Below are positions 48,580 through 59,461 of a stretch of DNA of 64,000 nt, one piece after another. The notes beneath the pieces are model-generated. The model was not told where the DNA came from, did not search any database, and saw only the letters and a list, made by a program, of their open reading frames with translations. Source of the DNA: Tenodera sinensis (Eukaryota; Arthropoda; Insecta; Mantodea; Mantidae); contig CM060966.1 in NCBI GenBank assembly GCA_030765045.1, positions 59,041,784 to 59,105,783 of the forward strand, written 5' to 3'. The first letter of the stretch is position 1, and each line of letters starts with the position of its first letter. A program made the position numbers and the translations under genes.

Positions 48580-48739
48580 CTCAAGAAGTAGTCCCCACCC
48601 GGAGATCCAAAAATCTCCGGGTGAGATCCAAATTTGGGATTATTTTAACTTCGGATTATTTTACCCTCGGACGGATTACATGCCATGACATATTAGGAGT
48701 TAAGAGTATATAGAGAAATTAGAGAATTCCTTTCCAAAT
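48580..48739. repeat. Block A-C, first copy (uninterrupted)
   Basis: CTCAAGAAGTAGTCCCCACC … ACCCTCG (A), joined to GACGGATTACATGCCATGAC … GAGAATT (C). It contains a 10-bp stem hairpin (ACCCGGAGAT / ATCTCCGGGT, 48597-48622). The second copy, at 50788-51137, has block B between A and C. Confidence 0.85.
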
Positions 48740-48965
48740 CTCTGATTGGTAATTAGAGGATATGGTCGGTGAATTTATTTTGATAACTCTCTTGGTCAGC
48801 TAGGGGAGACCCGTAAACCAATGACAGGTGTGGTCCTCAAGACGTTCTGGGAGTTTTGAGAGTGCGATGTAACTGTCAAAACATAAAAATATGGTGCTCT
48901 CTAAAAGGTGGTTACTATTACTGCTATTGTCCTCTTCAATATCAAATTATGAAATATGACTCGAG
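48740..48965 (-). repeat. Block B, inverted copy (226 bp)
   Basis: Reverse complement of 50853-51078; no mismatch seen by eye. Confidence 0.93.
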
Positions 48966-49095
48966 ATTTCAGAGCAAATGAATATGAAGATGCCCAAAAA
49001 TGATGTAAAGTAGCAGCTAATTTCAAAAGGGAAGTACTCTTAGCCAAATGCAACACTTTCCACAACTTTGTTGAAAATATGGATTATAGCAGAAA
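48966..49095 (+). mobile_element. LINE linker fragment, plus strand
   Basis: EYEDAQK, then NFKREVLLAKCNTFHNFVEN and MDYSRNG: the continuation of the plus-strand LINE of 46960-48355. Confidence 0.6.
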
Positions 49096-50785
49096 TGGAA
49101 TTTCTTGACTGAGAAGTAAGACCTGTTTGTTTGTAGAGTGGAGCTCTCTGAATCTGGCTTGACATGAAGAAATTAAATTTTGTGATTCTAGAAACAAATT
49201 TAACCTATTTGACACCATTCTTTCCATCACCTTTGCAATTATGCTAGTAAGAACTATTAGTCTATAATTTTTTATTTCTGATGCTGTTTTATCCTTCTTC
49301 AAGAGTGGGACAAAATTATTCCTTTTTGCCATTCAGCAGGTACAATGGTTTTCCAGGATAGATTGTAGAGTTTTAATAGTTGTTTTGCTGTTTTTCCAAG
49401 GCTTTTTTTTTATGAAGTCTGAATGTATGTGATCTGGTCCAGGAGACTTTTTTGTTTGTTAGATTAATAATTGCAATGTTCAGTTCTTGCATACTAAATG
49501 TTGAAAAAAGATGTATTGAGTGTGAGGATTACATTCTCTTTTTTGTTTCATATCTTTCTTAAGTTGTTTACGTTCATTTTTATTATTTCTTGTTACTTTA
49601 TATGAAGTAGCATAATATTTATTGAATGCTTCGGCTATGACAGCATCATTTGTTAATATTTTATTGTTTTTTATGATAGGCATGCTATTGTTTTCTTTCC
49701 TATCCTTGACATGTTTTATGAGCTTATGGGCTTTCTTACCATCTGTCCAATAATCCATTTTTTCTAAGAAATTTTTAAAGAGATTCTTTAATTTCTTTTT
49801 TTAGTGAGGCACATTTCTTTCACCATACTTGTGTATCTGATATGTTTTTTGTTTGTGAAACTGTATTTCTAGCAATATCCCTTTGCTTTTTCAGTTCTTC
49901 TAACTGGGGGTTCCTAAAGGGTTTCAAATGTTTTATTGTTCCATGAGGAATAAGTTTTGTTGTGGTTTCTAGGATGACTACAGAAATTTTTGTTCATATG
50001 GTCTGGTTGGTCATGCAGCTGTGAGTTTGTTTGCTCTTTAAATTTATGTTCCAGTTCAGTTTTATATTTGTTCCAATCTGCTTTTTTGAAGTTCCGATAC
50101 AGATTTGTGTGATGTTGACCGACATCTAGTTTTATATCAGCAGTTCTGTGACAAGAACTTGGGTCATCTATAACTTGTTTTTTAATTTTTGAAACAATAT
50201 CTGTTGTAGCTAACAAGAGGTGTGGGTTACTGCCTGCTCCAGAGTAATGTATGAAGGTTGTGGGATCTTCTTTATTATAAATCAGTTCAAAGGTTGTGGT
50301 ATTCAAAGATTCTTCCACTATCTTCCCTGTAGAATCTACTTTTTCATTATCCCATCTTTTGGAATGGACATTGAAATCCCCAATTAATATTGTTTTATTT
50401 AATTGGTCAATAAGTGAGAGATCTAGTTCATTCCTGGGAGGATTGTAAATACTGTATAAATGAAGATGTATTTTGTTATCCTAAAAATTTAGCTTTATTA
50501 ATTCAGCTCTATCTGTGTTATGCATTTCCTTAACAATTTGAAAGGAAGAGTCCTTTTTCACTCTAAGTAATATTCCGCTACTTATCTGTCTATGTTAGTA
50601 AAAATCCAGTAAAATTGAAGTATTTAAGTTGACCATTTGTTAGATTTGCTTCTTGTATGAAAAATATATCTATGTTATAGTCAAATACAATTTTGTTGAG
50701 CTCTATTCTTTTTTGTTTGGGTGAGACCACCTGCATTCCATTGAACAATCCTGATGTTAGATCTTCTATTAATATAATATTTTGG
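49096..50785 (-). mobile_element. LINE fragment, minus strand (endonuclease to RT fingers)
   Basis: Minus strand, in order: NGMQVVSPKQKRIELNKIVF and DIFFIQEANLTNGQLKYFNF (50740-50600); LIYNKEDPTTFIHYSGAGSN, LLLATTDIV and FKKADWNKYKTELE (50290-50050); linker MDYWTDGKKAHKLIKHVKDR (49758); RT fingers LLKKDKTASEIKNYRLIVLT (49310-49250). It ends before the catalytic boxes. Same LINE group as the plus-strand pieces around it. Confidence 0.75.
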
Positions 50786-51137
50786 TTCTCAAGAAGTAGT
50801 CCCCACCCGGAGATCCAAATTTGGGATTATTTTAACTTCGGAATATTTTACCCTCGAGTCATATTTCATAATTTGATATTGAAGAGGACAATAGCAGTAA
50901 TAGTAACCACCTTTTAGAGAGCACCATATTTTTATGTTTTGACAGTTACATCGCACTCTCAAAACTCCCAGAACGTCTTGAGGACCACACCTGTCATTGG
51001 TTTACGGGTCTCCCCTAGCTGACCAAGAGAGTTATCAAAATAAATTCACCGACCATATCCTCTAATTACCAATCAGAGGACGGATTACATGCCATGACAT
51101 ATTAGGAGTTAAGAGTATATAGAGAAATTAGAGAATT
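50786..51137. repeat. Block A-B-C, second copy
   Basis: A (50788-50856), B (50853-51078), C (51079-51135). Differs from 48580-48965 in that B lies between A and C and is in the opposite direction. Confidence 0.85.
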
Positions 51138-51710
51138 GGAAAGGTTGGAAACCTCTTGGGAACCCTAATAGCATTGGGGTCAGAAGAGAGCAAAAGATGA
51201 CCAAGGTAAAGTCATAAGGTCAGATAGAAAAGCTACAGTGAGGAGCAAAACACCAGTAAGTGGAAGTAATGTTCTGCTCAGCTTGGGTACCTTGTGGTCG
51301 CCATTCACATATCTGCTAGATATATCTTCTATCCTGAGGATAACATCAAAATATAAGCAAGGTCATGTCGGCCTCCGTCAAGGATCAGTCCTGAGCACTA
51401 CACTCTTCAGTGTGTAAATAACGATTTACTTGCTGCAATAAATTCCCCTCAAGTAAAGTCAGCCCTCTTCGCAGTTGACCTCATACTGTGGTCCTCAGAA
51501 CCAACCAAAAAGTTGGAAGTATTGGAAAACTGTATGCAAAATGCAGTAAATAGCCTGGTGCAAAAATAATCAAATGACAGTTAACATAAGGACTACAAGT
51601 TATGAACTCTTCACACTAGGTTGGAAAGAGAGATCACTAGCTCTAACCTACAATGACCAAGAATTTAAATCACATGAAACAAGATACAAGTTTGAGAGGT
51701 AGAACTGGAA
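51138..51710 (+). pseudogene. LINE reverse transcriptase, catalytic half, plus strand
   Basis: HVGLRQGSVLSTTLFSVY (51365-51420), then INDLLAA, then LFAVDLILWSSEPTKKLEVL (51470-51530; FADD reads FAVD), then LFTLGWKERSLALTYNDQEF (51605-51665). Shifts between blocks. Confidence 0.75.
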
Positions 51711-51711
51711 C

Positions 51712-52551
51712 TGAAAAATCTGATGTGTTGACTCACATGACTTTCTCTACTCTTGTACTAACCATTCTTACAAACTCTTATTCCTATATCTTCTTCGTGT
51801 TAGTTAAGATAAACATTTGTACAAATGACCTTATTGCTTATTTCCTTGTAGGTGCAAGGGGAATGTTAGAATACAGTAGGCTTTCTGCGATAGTCAAATC
51901 TTTTAAAGCTTTGACTATGCACACTTAATATATAAAAAAATGAACAACGATGATCCATTTCACGAAAGTTCTAAGTTTTCTGAAACTCACACACATAACA
52001 AGGAATATCTCTGAAATGGTTCACCCTACAAGAAAATTTATTCAGTAATAAATTGTGTATTTTAGCAAGATCTACATTTTTTGTATAGTATGATTTGGTC
52101 TATCTCTAACGGTTTACCAGTTATGCAAAAGTCGTCCAGAGTAAATACGACTACAGGGGCTATAGCCAGAAAATTCAATATATACATTTCATTTGTCATA
52201 AAAATATCTCAAACATATGACATTTTAATCAAAATCGTTAAAGCCATTTTCAAGAAAATCAAAATTTTCGAAACATTTTCCACGTAAAGGGTAGTTTAGG
52301 GTGGGGCTATTTTCTTCAAAATCTTCGTGTCACATCCTTAGAAGACATTAAACTTAAATACCAACTTTGGTTTATAACCGACTTCTCGTTTTTACAGGCT
52401 GACAGACTGACACACAGAGACATACACGGACCTTTATCTAAAAATGCTTTTTTTGGATTCAGGAGGCCTCAAATAATATATTTCCGGTAAAATCTCGACA
52501 TCGAATTTTTGGGTGGAATACAATACTTCCCCTACTTACCAGTAGAGAAAG
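51712..52551 (-). repeat. Mosaic repeat family, copy b
   Basis: Reverse complement of copy a (21181-22060) with high similarity over its length. Confidence 0.88.
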
Positions 52552-52554
52552 TGA

Positions 52555-52640
52555 AAATTCAATGCCACCGCTGGGATTTGAACCACAGACCCTCCGCTTA
52601 CCAGGTGGGTGCTCTAACCATTAAGCTACTGTGACGACCT
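52555..52640 (-). repeat. tRNA-like head directly next to mosaic repeat copy b
   Basis: Minus strand: A-box-like TAGCTTAATGGTTAGAGCA and B-box-like GGTTCAAATCCCAGC. The stems do not close well, so not a working tRNA. Copies a, c, d and e show no such head. Confidence 0.6.
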
Positions 52641-52689
52641 TCCAGGATGACATTGAATTCTCAAACCAGTTCGTATTTCTCTCGGTAAA

Positions 52690-54765
52690 CGTAATGCAAT
52701 GCATAAAGTCCAGGTACTACTAGTACAGGAAACACACCTTCAACCACACTTAAACATGAAACTACCTGGAATGAGATGCTTTCGGAAGGACCAAGAAGAT
52801 GGCTTTGGGGCAACAGCAATATATGTTAATGACTCCATTTGCCACCATGAACTTAAGATCCCAAATACCAGTCACTTGGAAGCCACTGCTATCCAGCTCA
52901 GCACGGCTCGGGGACCTCTAAACCTGTTCTCCGTTTATGTATCATCAACAAGACCGTTGATAGATGGGGAACTGGGTCAGCTGTTCTCCTTCCCAGTACC
53001 AACCATAGCCGCTGGTGACTACAACAGCAAGCACCTAAACTGGAATTCCACCTGCATACCTCACCGAGGTCAAAAGTTAAGCGCTTATGTGACCTCGAGA
53101 GCCATCTCAGTAGAGGTTCCCAACCCACCTACCATCCACTACAGTGACCGCAGACCCCCAGACTGGCTCTGGTTAAAAACATGCAACCTCATCTAATTCT
53201 TTATACAGTACCAGCTCTCTCTTCTAGTCACTACCCTGTTCTTATCACCTTTCCATCAAGGCCTACATATAAACTGTTCCGGCCCGTCCCGTCGCCTCGG
53301 GCCACAAACTGGAACGAGTTCACCAACATATTAGATCAAGTTCAACCACGTCTTGACCCCTGTACCACTTCTCAGGAACTTATAGTCAACAACATGACGG
53401 AGGCCCTAGTGGCTGCAATCAAAAGCGCATCGCCAAAGCCAACATTGTACCAATTTAACAGTGCGCCTCTGCCACAGAGGATAAGGGCCCTCTACAGAAC
53501 AAAAACAGAGCCCGGAGACGTTACCTGTTTTTCAGGGCCCCGGGGGACAGAGTCATATATCGCCGTCTACAGGAGGAACTCAAGGTCGAACTCCGACAGT
53601 ACTCAAACAAGTGGGAGTCCCACCTTTCCCACCTAAATCCGGAGGATGGTTCTTAATGAGTTCTTTGACTATCAAAGCACTCATGGGTATTCCACAACAA
53701 AACCCATCCCTTCGACACGGACATATTATAGCTCAGTCGGGAAGAGAAAAAGCCGAACTGCAAGATCAGTTTGCGGAATCACCATTTAAGGCAGTGGACA
53801 CAGCTGACGAGGATCACGTAGACCAGGTCCAATCTGAGGTTATTAACTTCCTCCAGCTTCCTGTTGACTATTCTGACCTTGAGGAAACGTCGATGCAGGA
53901 GATCTCTGGATACATCCGCAAGCTTGCTCAAGGCCCCCGGATTTGACGGCATCAGAAACGTCGCTCTCAAAGCCCTGCCGCCTACCTGGCTAAAGTTCCT
54001 GGTACACATTTTCAATGGAATACTTCGAACTTCGCATTTCCGTCAAGCCTGGAAGTATGCGAAAGTTTTTACCATCTGCAAGCCGGGAACGGATCCATCA
54101 TCTTCAAAGAGCTATAGGTCCATCAGCCTACCTCCTGTTATAAGCAAGCTCTTTGAAAATGTGGTACAGGCACCATTAAGGGGTACACTGGACAGGCACA
54201 ACATAATTATACCTGAGCAGTTCGGCTTCCGAACGTCGCATTCCACTGACCGCCAACTTCTTCGCCTGGTAGACGAGATATACACCGCATTCAACAGGGT
54301 CATTACGTCTCAGCCTTACTGCTGGATGTCACAAGGGCATTCGACAGCGCGTGGCATGAGGGACTTCTCTCCCGCCTCCTCACCTATCAAGTTCCACCCT
54401 ACCTTATCTACCTCCTGCAGTCCTATCTTCAGGACAGAATCTTTTCCATCACCTACGAGGATGCAGCTTCCTCCTCCGCTCCCATACGTGCCGGGGTATC
54501 CCAAGGCAGTATACTGGGCCCCACATAAACATCCTACCCATTTACCAGGGTGCTCCCTCTATCTATTCGCGGACGATACCACCGTAACATCGATGTCTCC
54601 CAAGCATTTTATGTCAGCCAGACGCATCCAGAACTATGCTGACCTACTAACCACCTGATTTAATCGCTTGCGGTTGCGCATCCATCCGCAGAAGAGCCAA
54701 GCTATAACTTTTGGCCATCGTCCAATGAAAGACGTTGCACCTATCCGCCTGGCAGATAAAGGCGT
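52690..54765 (+). pseudogene. jockey-like LINE A: endonuclease and reverse transcriptase
   Basis: Endonuclease: LLVQETHLQPH (52710), GATAIYVNDSI, FSVYVSSTRPL (52935), IAAGDYNSKHLNWNS (53005), then SSHYPVLI (53225; SDH-type). Linker from 53260. Reverse transcriptase: KAPGFDGIRNVALKALP (53930; SPGxDGI type), KSYRSISL (54105), EQFGFRTSHSTDRQLLRL (54215), then a shifted stretch with LLLDVTRAFDSAW (54310) and GVSQGSILG (54490), and LFADDTTV (54565), the catalytic Asp pair. It ends as KSQAITFG … IRLADKGVP near 54760, in the middle of the post-catalytic region. Several shifts; ORF1 and the C terminus are missing. Confidence 0.85.
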
Positions 54766-56096
54766 GCCAACCGCAAAACTACCGCCCCATTAGTCTCTTG
54801 TCTACTATTGGTAAATTTCTCGAAAAACTTATACTTTCTCGACTTCAAAAACAAGTTTCGGAATCCCATGAACTTTCAAATTCACAGTTTGGCTTTCGAA
54901 AAGGACATTCTACTGAGTTACAGCTTCTCAGGCTAACTGATGACGTAACAGAGCAATTTAACAATGGGGCTTCAATGTTGGCGCTATTTCTGGACGTAGA
55001 AGCCGCATTCGACGGTGCTGGCACAATGGCCTTATTTAGAAACTGCACCACAATTTCCCGGCTCTTCAAAATTATTTATTCTTGCTGCACAATTTTTTAG
55101 AAAAACGGAAGTTCTACGTCCAAGTGGGCCTCTCCTCCTCACGGGAGCGAGTGATGCGGGCTGGCGTCCCACAAGGGGCAATCATGTCACCCTTTTTGTA
55201 TATACTATTTACCAACGATTTCCCAGTGGACGCCAGATGTAAGGTCGCCATGTATGCTGACGACACTGCAATATACAACCACCACAGAAATCCACGTTTC
55301 GGCCTTGCAGAAATGCAACGTTATGTTAACAACTTCCTCTCATGGCAACATGACTGGAAAATTAAAACGAATCCCAACAAATGCCAGCTGATACATTTCT
55401 CTAAGCGGCATCACACTTTGGCAATGGACCTAACGGTCGGTGGTCAGGTATTGCACTGTCGTCGGCAAGTTAAATACTTAGGGGTTACCTTCGACCGCAC
55501 AATGTGCTGGTCCACCCACATAAAAAATAGCGCCAACAAAGGCAGACAGCGGCTAAAGTTATGCGCCCCTATCTTCCGCAGCAAACAGCTGCAATTGTCC
55601 AAACTCGTCCTGTATAAAGCTTTCATCCTGTCAGTGGTTCTTTACGCGTGTGTGGCCTGGGCAAACGCCTCAAAAACCGCCCTGAAGACTATCCAAACCC
55701 TCCAAAACCTGTCTCTCAGGAAAATCCTCTCTGCTCCCATCCTAACCACTAACCAAACCCTTCACCAGGAAACCCAGATCCCATCCATTCCCGAGGCAAT
55801 ATCAAAAAGAGCCACTGTCGCGTGGGCGCGCATCAGGAATCACCAAAATGACGCGATTGCCAATATTGGCAAGGGCGAGCCAAAGCATCGTAAACATGCT
55901 AGAATTAAAAGGTTCTAGACATTGCATGGCTCGCCGACTGACGCGCGCCCATGCAACCCAGGCCCTAGGCCACACACTTCGGAAGAGGTCTGTGCCTCGG
56001 AAACGCCACAGGAGCTGCAACCTGGCCGCACAGGAAAACTGCGGAAAAACTGTAAATAGTGAAGTGTATATAGTGCAGTGTAAATATGTATATACG

Positions 56097-56139
<43 letters not shown>

Positions 56140-56235
56140 GATGGGACATATGTGTGGTATGCCCAGGAGTGAGTGAGCGTATGGATCAGTGTACATAAAA
56201 AAAAAACTATCAAAAAAAAAAAAAAGGACAAACAT
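54766..56235 (+). mobile_element. jockey-like LINE B: 3' half with UTR and poly(A)
   Basis: Starts abruptly in the polymerase fingers (QNYRPISLLSTIGKFLEKLI, 54770), inside LINE A's frame region. Then FGFRKGHSTELQLLRLTDDV, ALFLDVEAAFD (54985), GVPQGAIMSPFLYILFTNDF (55165), YADDTAIY (55252), LKTNPNKCQ-like IKTNPNKCQLIHFS, and a jockey C terminus to the stop at 55916-55918 (frame 55082-55918 intact). The 3' UTR contains a (GT)n run and ends in two poly(A) runs at 56198-56226. One frameshift near 55085. Confidence 0.85.
56098..56142. repeat. (GT)n microsatellite
   Basis: In the 3' UTR of LINE B. Confidence 0.95.
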
Positions 56236-56238
56236 AAA

Positions 56239-57238
56239 NNNNNNNNNNNNNNNNNNNNNNNNNNNNNNNNNNNNNNNNNNNNNNNNNNNNNNNNNNNNNN
56301 NNNNNNNNNNNNNNNNNNNNNNNNNNNNNNNNNNNNNNNNNNNNNNNNNNNNNNNNNNNNNNNNNNNNNNNNNNNNNNNNNNNNNNNNNNNNNNNNNNNN
56401 NNNNNNNNNNNNNNNNNNNNNNNNNNNNNNNNNNNNNNNNNNNNNNNNNNNNNNNNNNNNNNNNNNNNNNNNNNNNNNNNNNNNNNNNNNNNNNNNNNNN
56501 NNNNNNNNNNNNNNNNNNNNNNNNNNNNNNNNNNNNNNNNNNNNNNNNNNNNNNNNNNNNNNNNNNNNNNNNNNNNNNNNNNNNNNNNNNNNNNNNNNNN
56601 NNNNNNNNNNNNNNNNNNNNNNNNNNNNNNNNNNNNNNNNNNNNNNNNNNNNNNNNNNNNNNNNNNNNNNNNNNNNNNNNNNNNNNNNNNNNNNNNNNNN
56701 NNNNNNNNNNNNNNNNNNNNNNNNNNNNNNNNNNNNNNNNNNNNNNNNNNNNNNNNNNNNNNNNNNNNNNNNNNNNNNNNNNNNNNNNNNNNNNNNNNNN
56801 NNNNNNNNNNNNNNNNNNNNNNNNNNNNNNNNNNNNNNNNNNNNNNNNNNNNNNNNNNNNNNNNNNNNNNNNNNNNNNNNNNNNNNNNNNNNNNNNNNNN
56901 NNNNNNNNNNNNNNNNNNNNNNNNNNNNNNNNNNNNNNNNNNNNNNNNNNNNNNNNNNNNNNNNNNNNNNNNNNNNNNNNNNNNNNNNNNNNNNNNNNNN
57001 NNNNNNNNNNNNNNNNNNNNNNNNNNNNNNNNNNNNNNNNNNNNNNNNNNNNNNNNNNNNNNNNNNNNNNNNNNNNNNNNNNNNNNNNNNNNNNNNNNNN
57101 NNNNNNNNNNNNNNNNNNNNNNNNNNNNNNNNNNNNNNNNNNNNNNNNNNNNNNNNNNNNNNNNNNNNNNNNNNNNNNNNNNNNNNNNNNNNNNNNNNNN
57201 NNNNNNNNNNNNNNNNNNNNNNNNNNNNNNNNNNNNNN
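56239..57238. other. Assembly gap, exactly 1000 N
   Basis: A round number, so most likely a standard-size scaffold gap of unknown true length. Confidence 0.99.
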
Positions 57239-57830
57239 TAGAAGCACGAGATAAGAGCGATGAGGGAGCTGGCTTCCGTTATCGTAACACAACTCTCTAT
57301 TAAAACGTAAACTATGGTGGATAATAAAGAGGACGGAAAATAAATACTCTTCAAACCGGAGACTTGATATAACGAATAAACAATAACATCTTATTCAGCA
57401 TACGCCGGAGAGATTTCTCTAGCCTACTTCCCTCAAAGTAATTGCGTGTGGTACAGATATTGGTGTTTCCGGGACTTTAGCTAGGCTACTCGCTATTTAT
57501 TATGCTTCTCACTTCTGCTGATACTGGCAATAAACTTTGAGTGTATGTGTGTGTTATTTTAAACACGTATCTGTTTATCCCATGCGTCCCATGCAGACTT
57601 ATTGCAGATGGTATTTGTTTGTTCCTCTTTCCTCCTCGTAGCATAACAGATGCAGGTGACCTGTGTTTGGTTCAAGAAATTATATAATTATTTACAGTAA
57701 CTTAACCTAAAGAAACTTTTCAGTTGCGTTGTTCCCGTCCCCTTAATTACGCACTCTCATCTCGGTGTGCTGCAAGTGCAAGTAAGTAGTGCATTGAAAA
57801 CGGATGTGGTCGGTTCATGTATAGTGATTC
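57239..57830. other. 5' flank of hAT gene, unassigned
   Basis: No coding signal; may belong to the 5' side of the hAT element. Its left terminus is not seen and may lie in or before the gap. Confidence 0.4.
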
Positions 57831-58629
57831 TGTGATTGATGATATTTAGTCATTGTGTTAACTGTTATTCTACACTTTTTTTGTTACAAACTACTTCGTA
57901 TTCGTGTGAAATGCCTCCAAAATATCAACAGCATTTTCGAAAGGAGTGGCTTAGTGACCCCGTTTTTAAGGACTGGCTTTTAGAAGAGCCGAGTGATAAA
58001 GATAAAGTTAAATGCAAATTTTGTAAAGCTATCTGTAACGCAAAACGTAGTGATCTTTTGCAGCATGCTAAAACTAAAAAGCATTTAGCTTCATCTAGTG
58101 CATTTAGCTCTTCAAGAAGGTTGGACCAATTTCTTAGCTTAAGTAGAGATTCTGAGAAGTTACGAAATGCCGAAGCTTCTCTCTCACTTTTTGTTGCGTG
58201 TCATTCATCACTATTAAGTATTGACGACCTTGGTGAACTTTGCAAATCTATGTTTAGTGACAGTCCAACTGCGGCAAACATTCAGTTGCACAGGACAAAA
58301 TGTAGTGCGTTGGTGAACTTTGTTTTAGGTCCCCATTTTGAGAAAGTATTGTGAGAAGATATAGGGTAGTGTTGCCAACTATAATTCAATAAAACAAGCT
58401 AAACTGGCTTGCCAAAAAGGCTAGAAAAGGCTAGATTATATGTTAATACCTATATAAACATTAGAAAACTACATTATTAAAAAAAATACGCATGGATCAC
58501 CTAGCAAAAATAAACGTAGTCTTCGCCATCCCCCTCTGTCTCATTTCTACTGCTGCAGCTGGGATTTCCCTTAGGTTCTTGCATGTATGCAGGATTTGTA
58601 CCAACAACTTCAATGTTTCATCTGGGACT

Positions 58630-59461
58630 TCGCATGAAAAATCCGATGTATTGAGGTCACATTACTTTCTCTACTCTTGTACTAACCATTCTTACAAACT
58701 GTTATTCCAATATCTTCTTCGTGTTAGTTGAGATAAACATTTGTACAAATTATCTTATTGCTTATTTCCTTGTAGGTGGAAAGAGAATATTAGAATACAG
58801 TAGGCTTTGAGCGATTGTCAAATCTTTTAAACCTTCCGTTCTCTTTGCAGGGTTAATATAACAAATTGAATAACGATGTTCCATTTGACAGAAATACAAA
58901 TAACAAGGCATACCTCCGAAATGATCCATTCTATAAAAAATTATTCAGACATAAATTGTGTATTTTAGAAAGATCTACAGTTTTTCATAGTAAGATTTGG
59001 TATATCTCTAATGGTTTACCAGTTAATTTTTTTTATTTTGATGTTTAACGACGCTGTCAATTGCTAGGATCACATCTGCATCGTCGGTGTACCGGAATTT
59101 TGTCCCTCAGGAGTTGTTTTACATGCCAGTAAATCTACTTACATGGAGCTGTCGTTTTTAAGCACACTTAAAAACCATCGGTCTGGGCCGGATTTGAACC
59201 CACAACCTTGGGATCGGTAGGCCAGCGTTTAACCAACTGAACCACCCAGACCGACGTCAAAATCGTTAGAGCCATTTTCAAGAAAATCGAAATTTTCCAT
59301 GTAAAGTGTAGCTTAAGGTGGAACAATTTTCTTCAAAATCTTCGTGTCGCATCCTTAAAAGACATTTAACTTAAATACCAACTTTGATTTTTAACCAACT
59401 TTTCGTTTTTGAGTTATGTTGTCCACAGGCACGAAATACATACACAGACCTTTTTCTAAAA
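58630..59461 (-). repeat. Mosaic repeat family, copy d
   Basis: Reverse direction relative to copy a; split by the SINE at 59031-59257. Confidence 0.82.
59031..59257 (-). repeat. tRNA-headed SINE, family 1, most complete copy
   Basis: Minus strand: GGTCTGGGTGGTTCAGTTGG (A-box region), GGTTGTGGGTTCAAATCCGG (B-box), CCCAGACCGATGG closing a tRNA-like fold, then the body ending CAGCGTCGTTAAACATC. About 227 bp. Confidence 0.9.

Noticed and set aside
52555..52640. tRNA gene on minus strand
   Set aside because: Acceptor and T stems do not pair well; better explained as a tRNA-derived head.
55848..56142. Plus-strand ORF after LINE B
   Set aside because: Antisense-free but without domain; runs from the end of ORF2 into the GT repeat, so taken as 3' UTR.
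56173..57303. Large ORFs made mainly of X
   Set aside because: They run across the N gap.
59160..59257. tRNA gene on minus strand
   Set aside because: It has A- and B-box-like motifs and a partly closing fold, but is followed by a body found at two other places (36957, 20755), so it is the head of a SINE.
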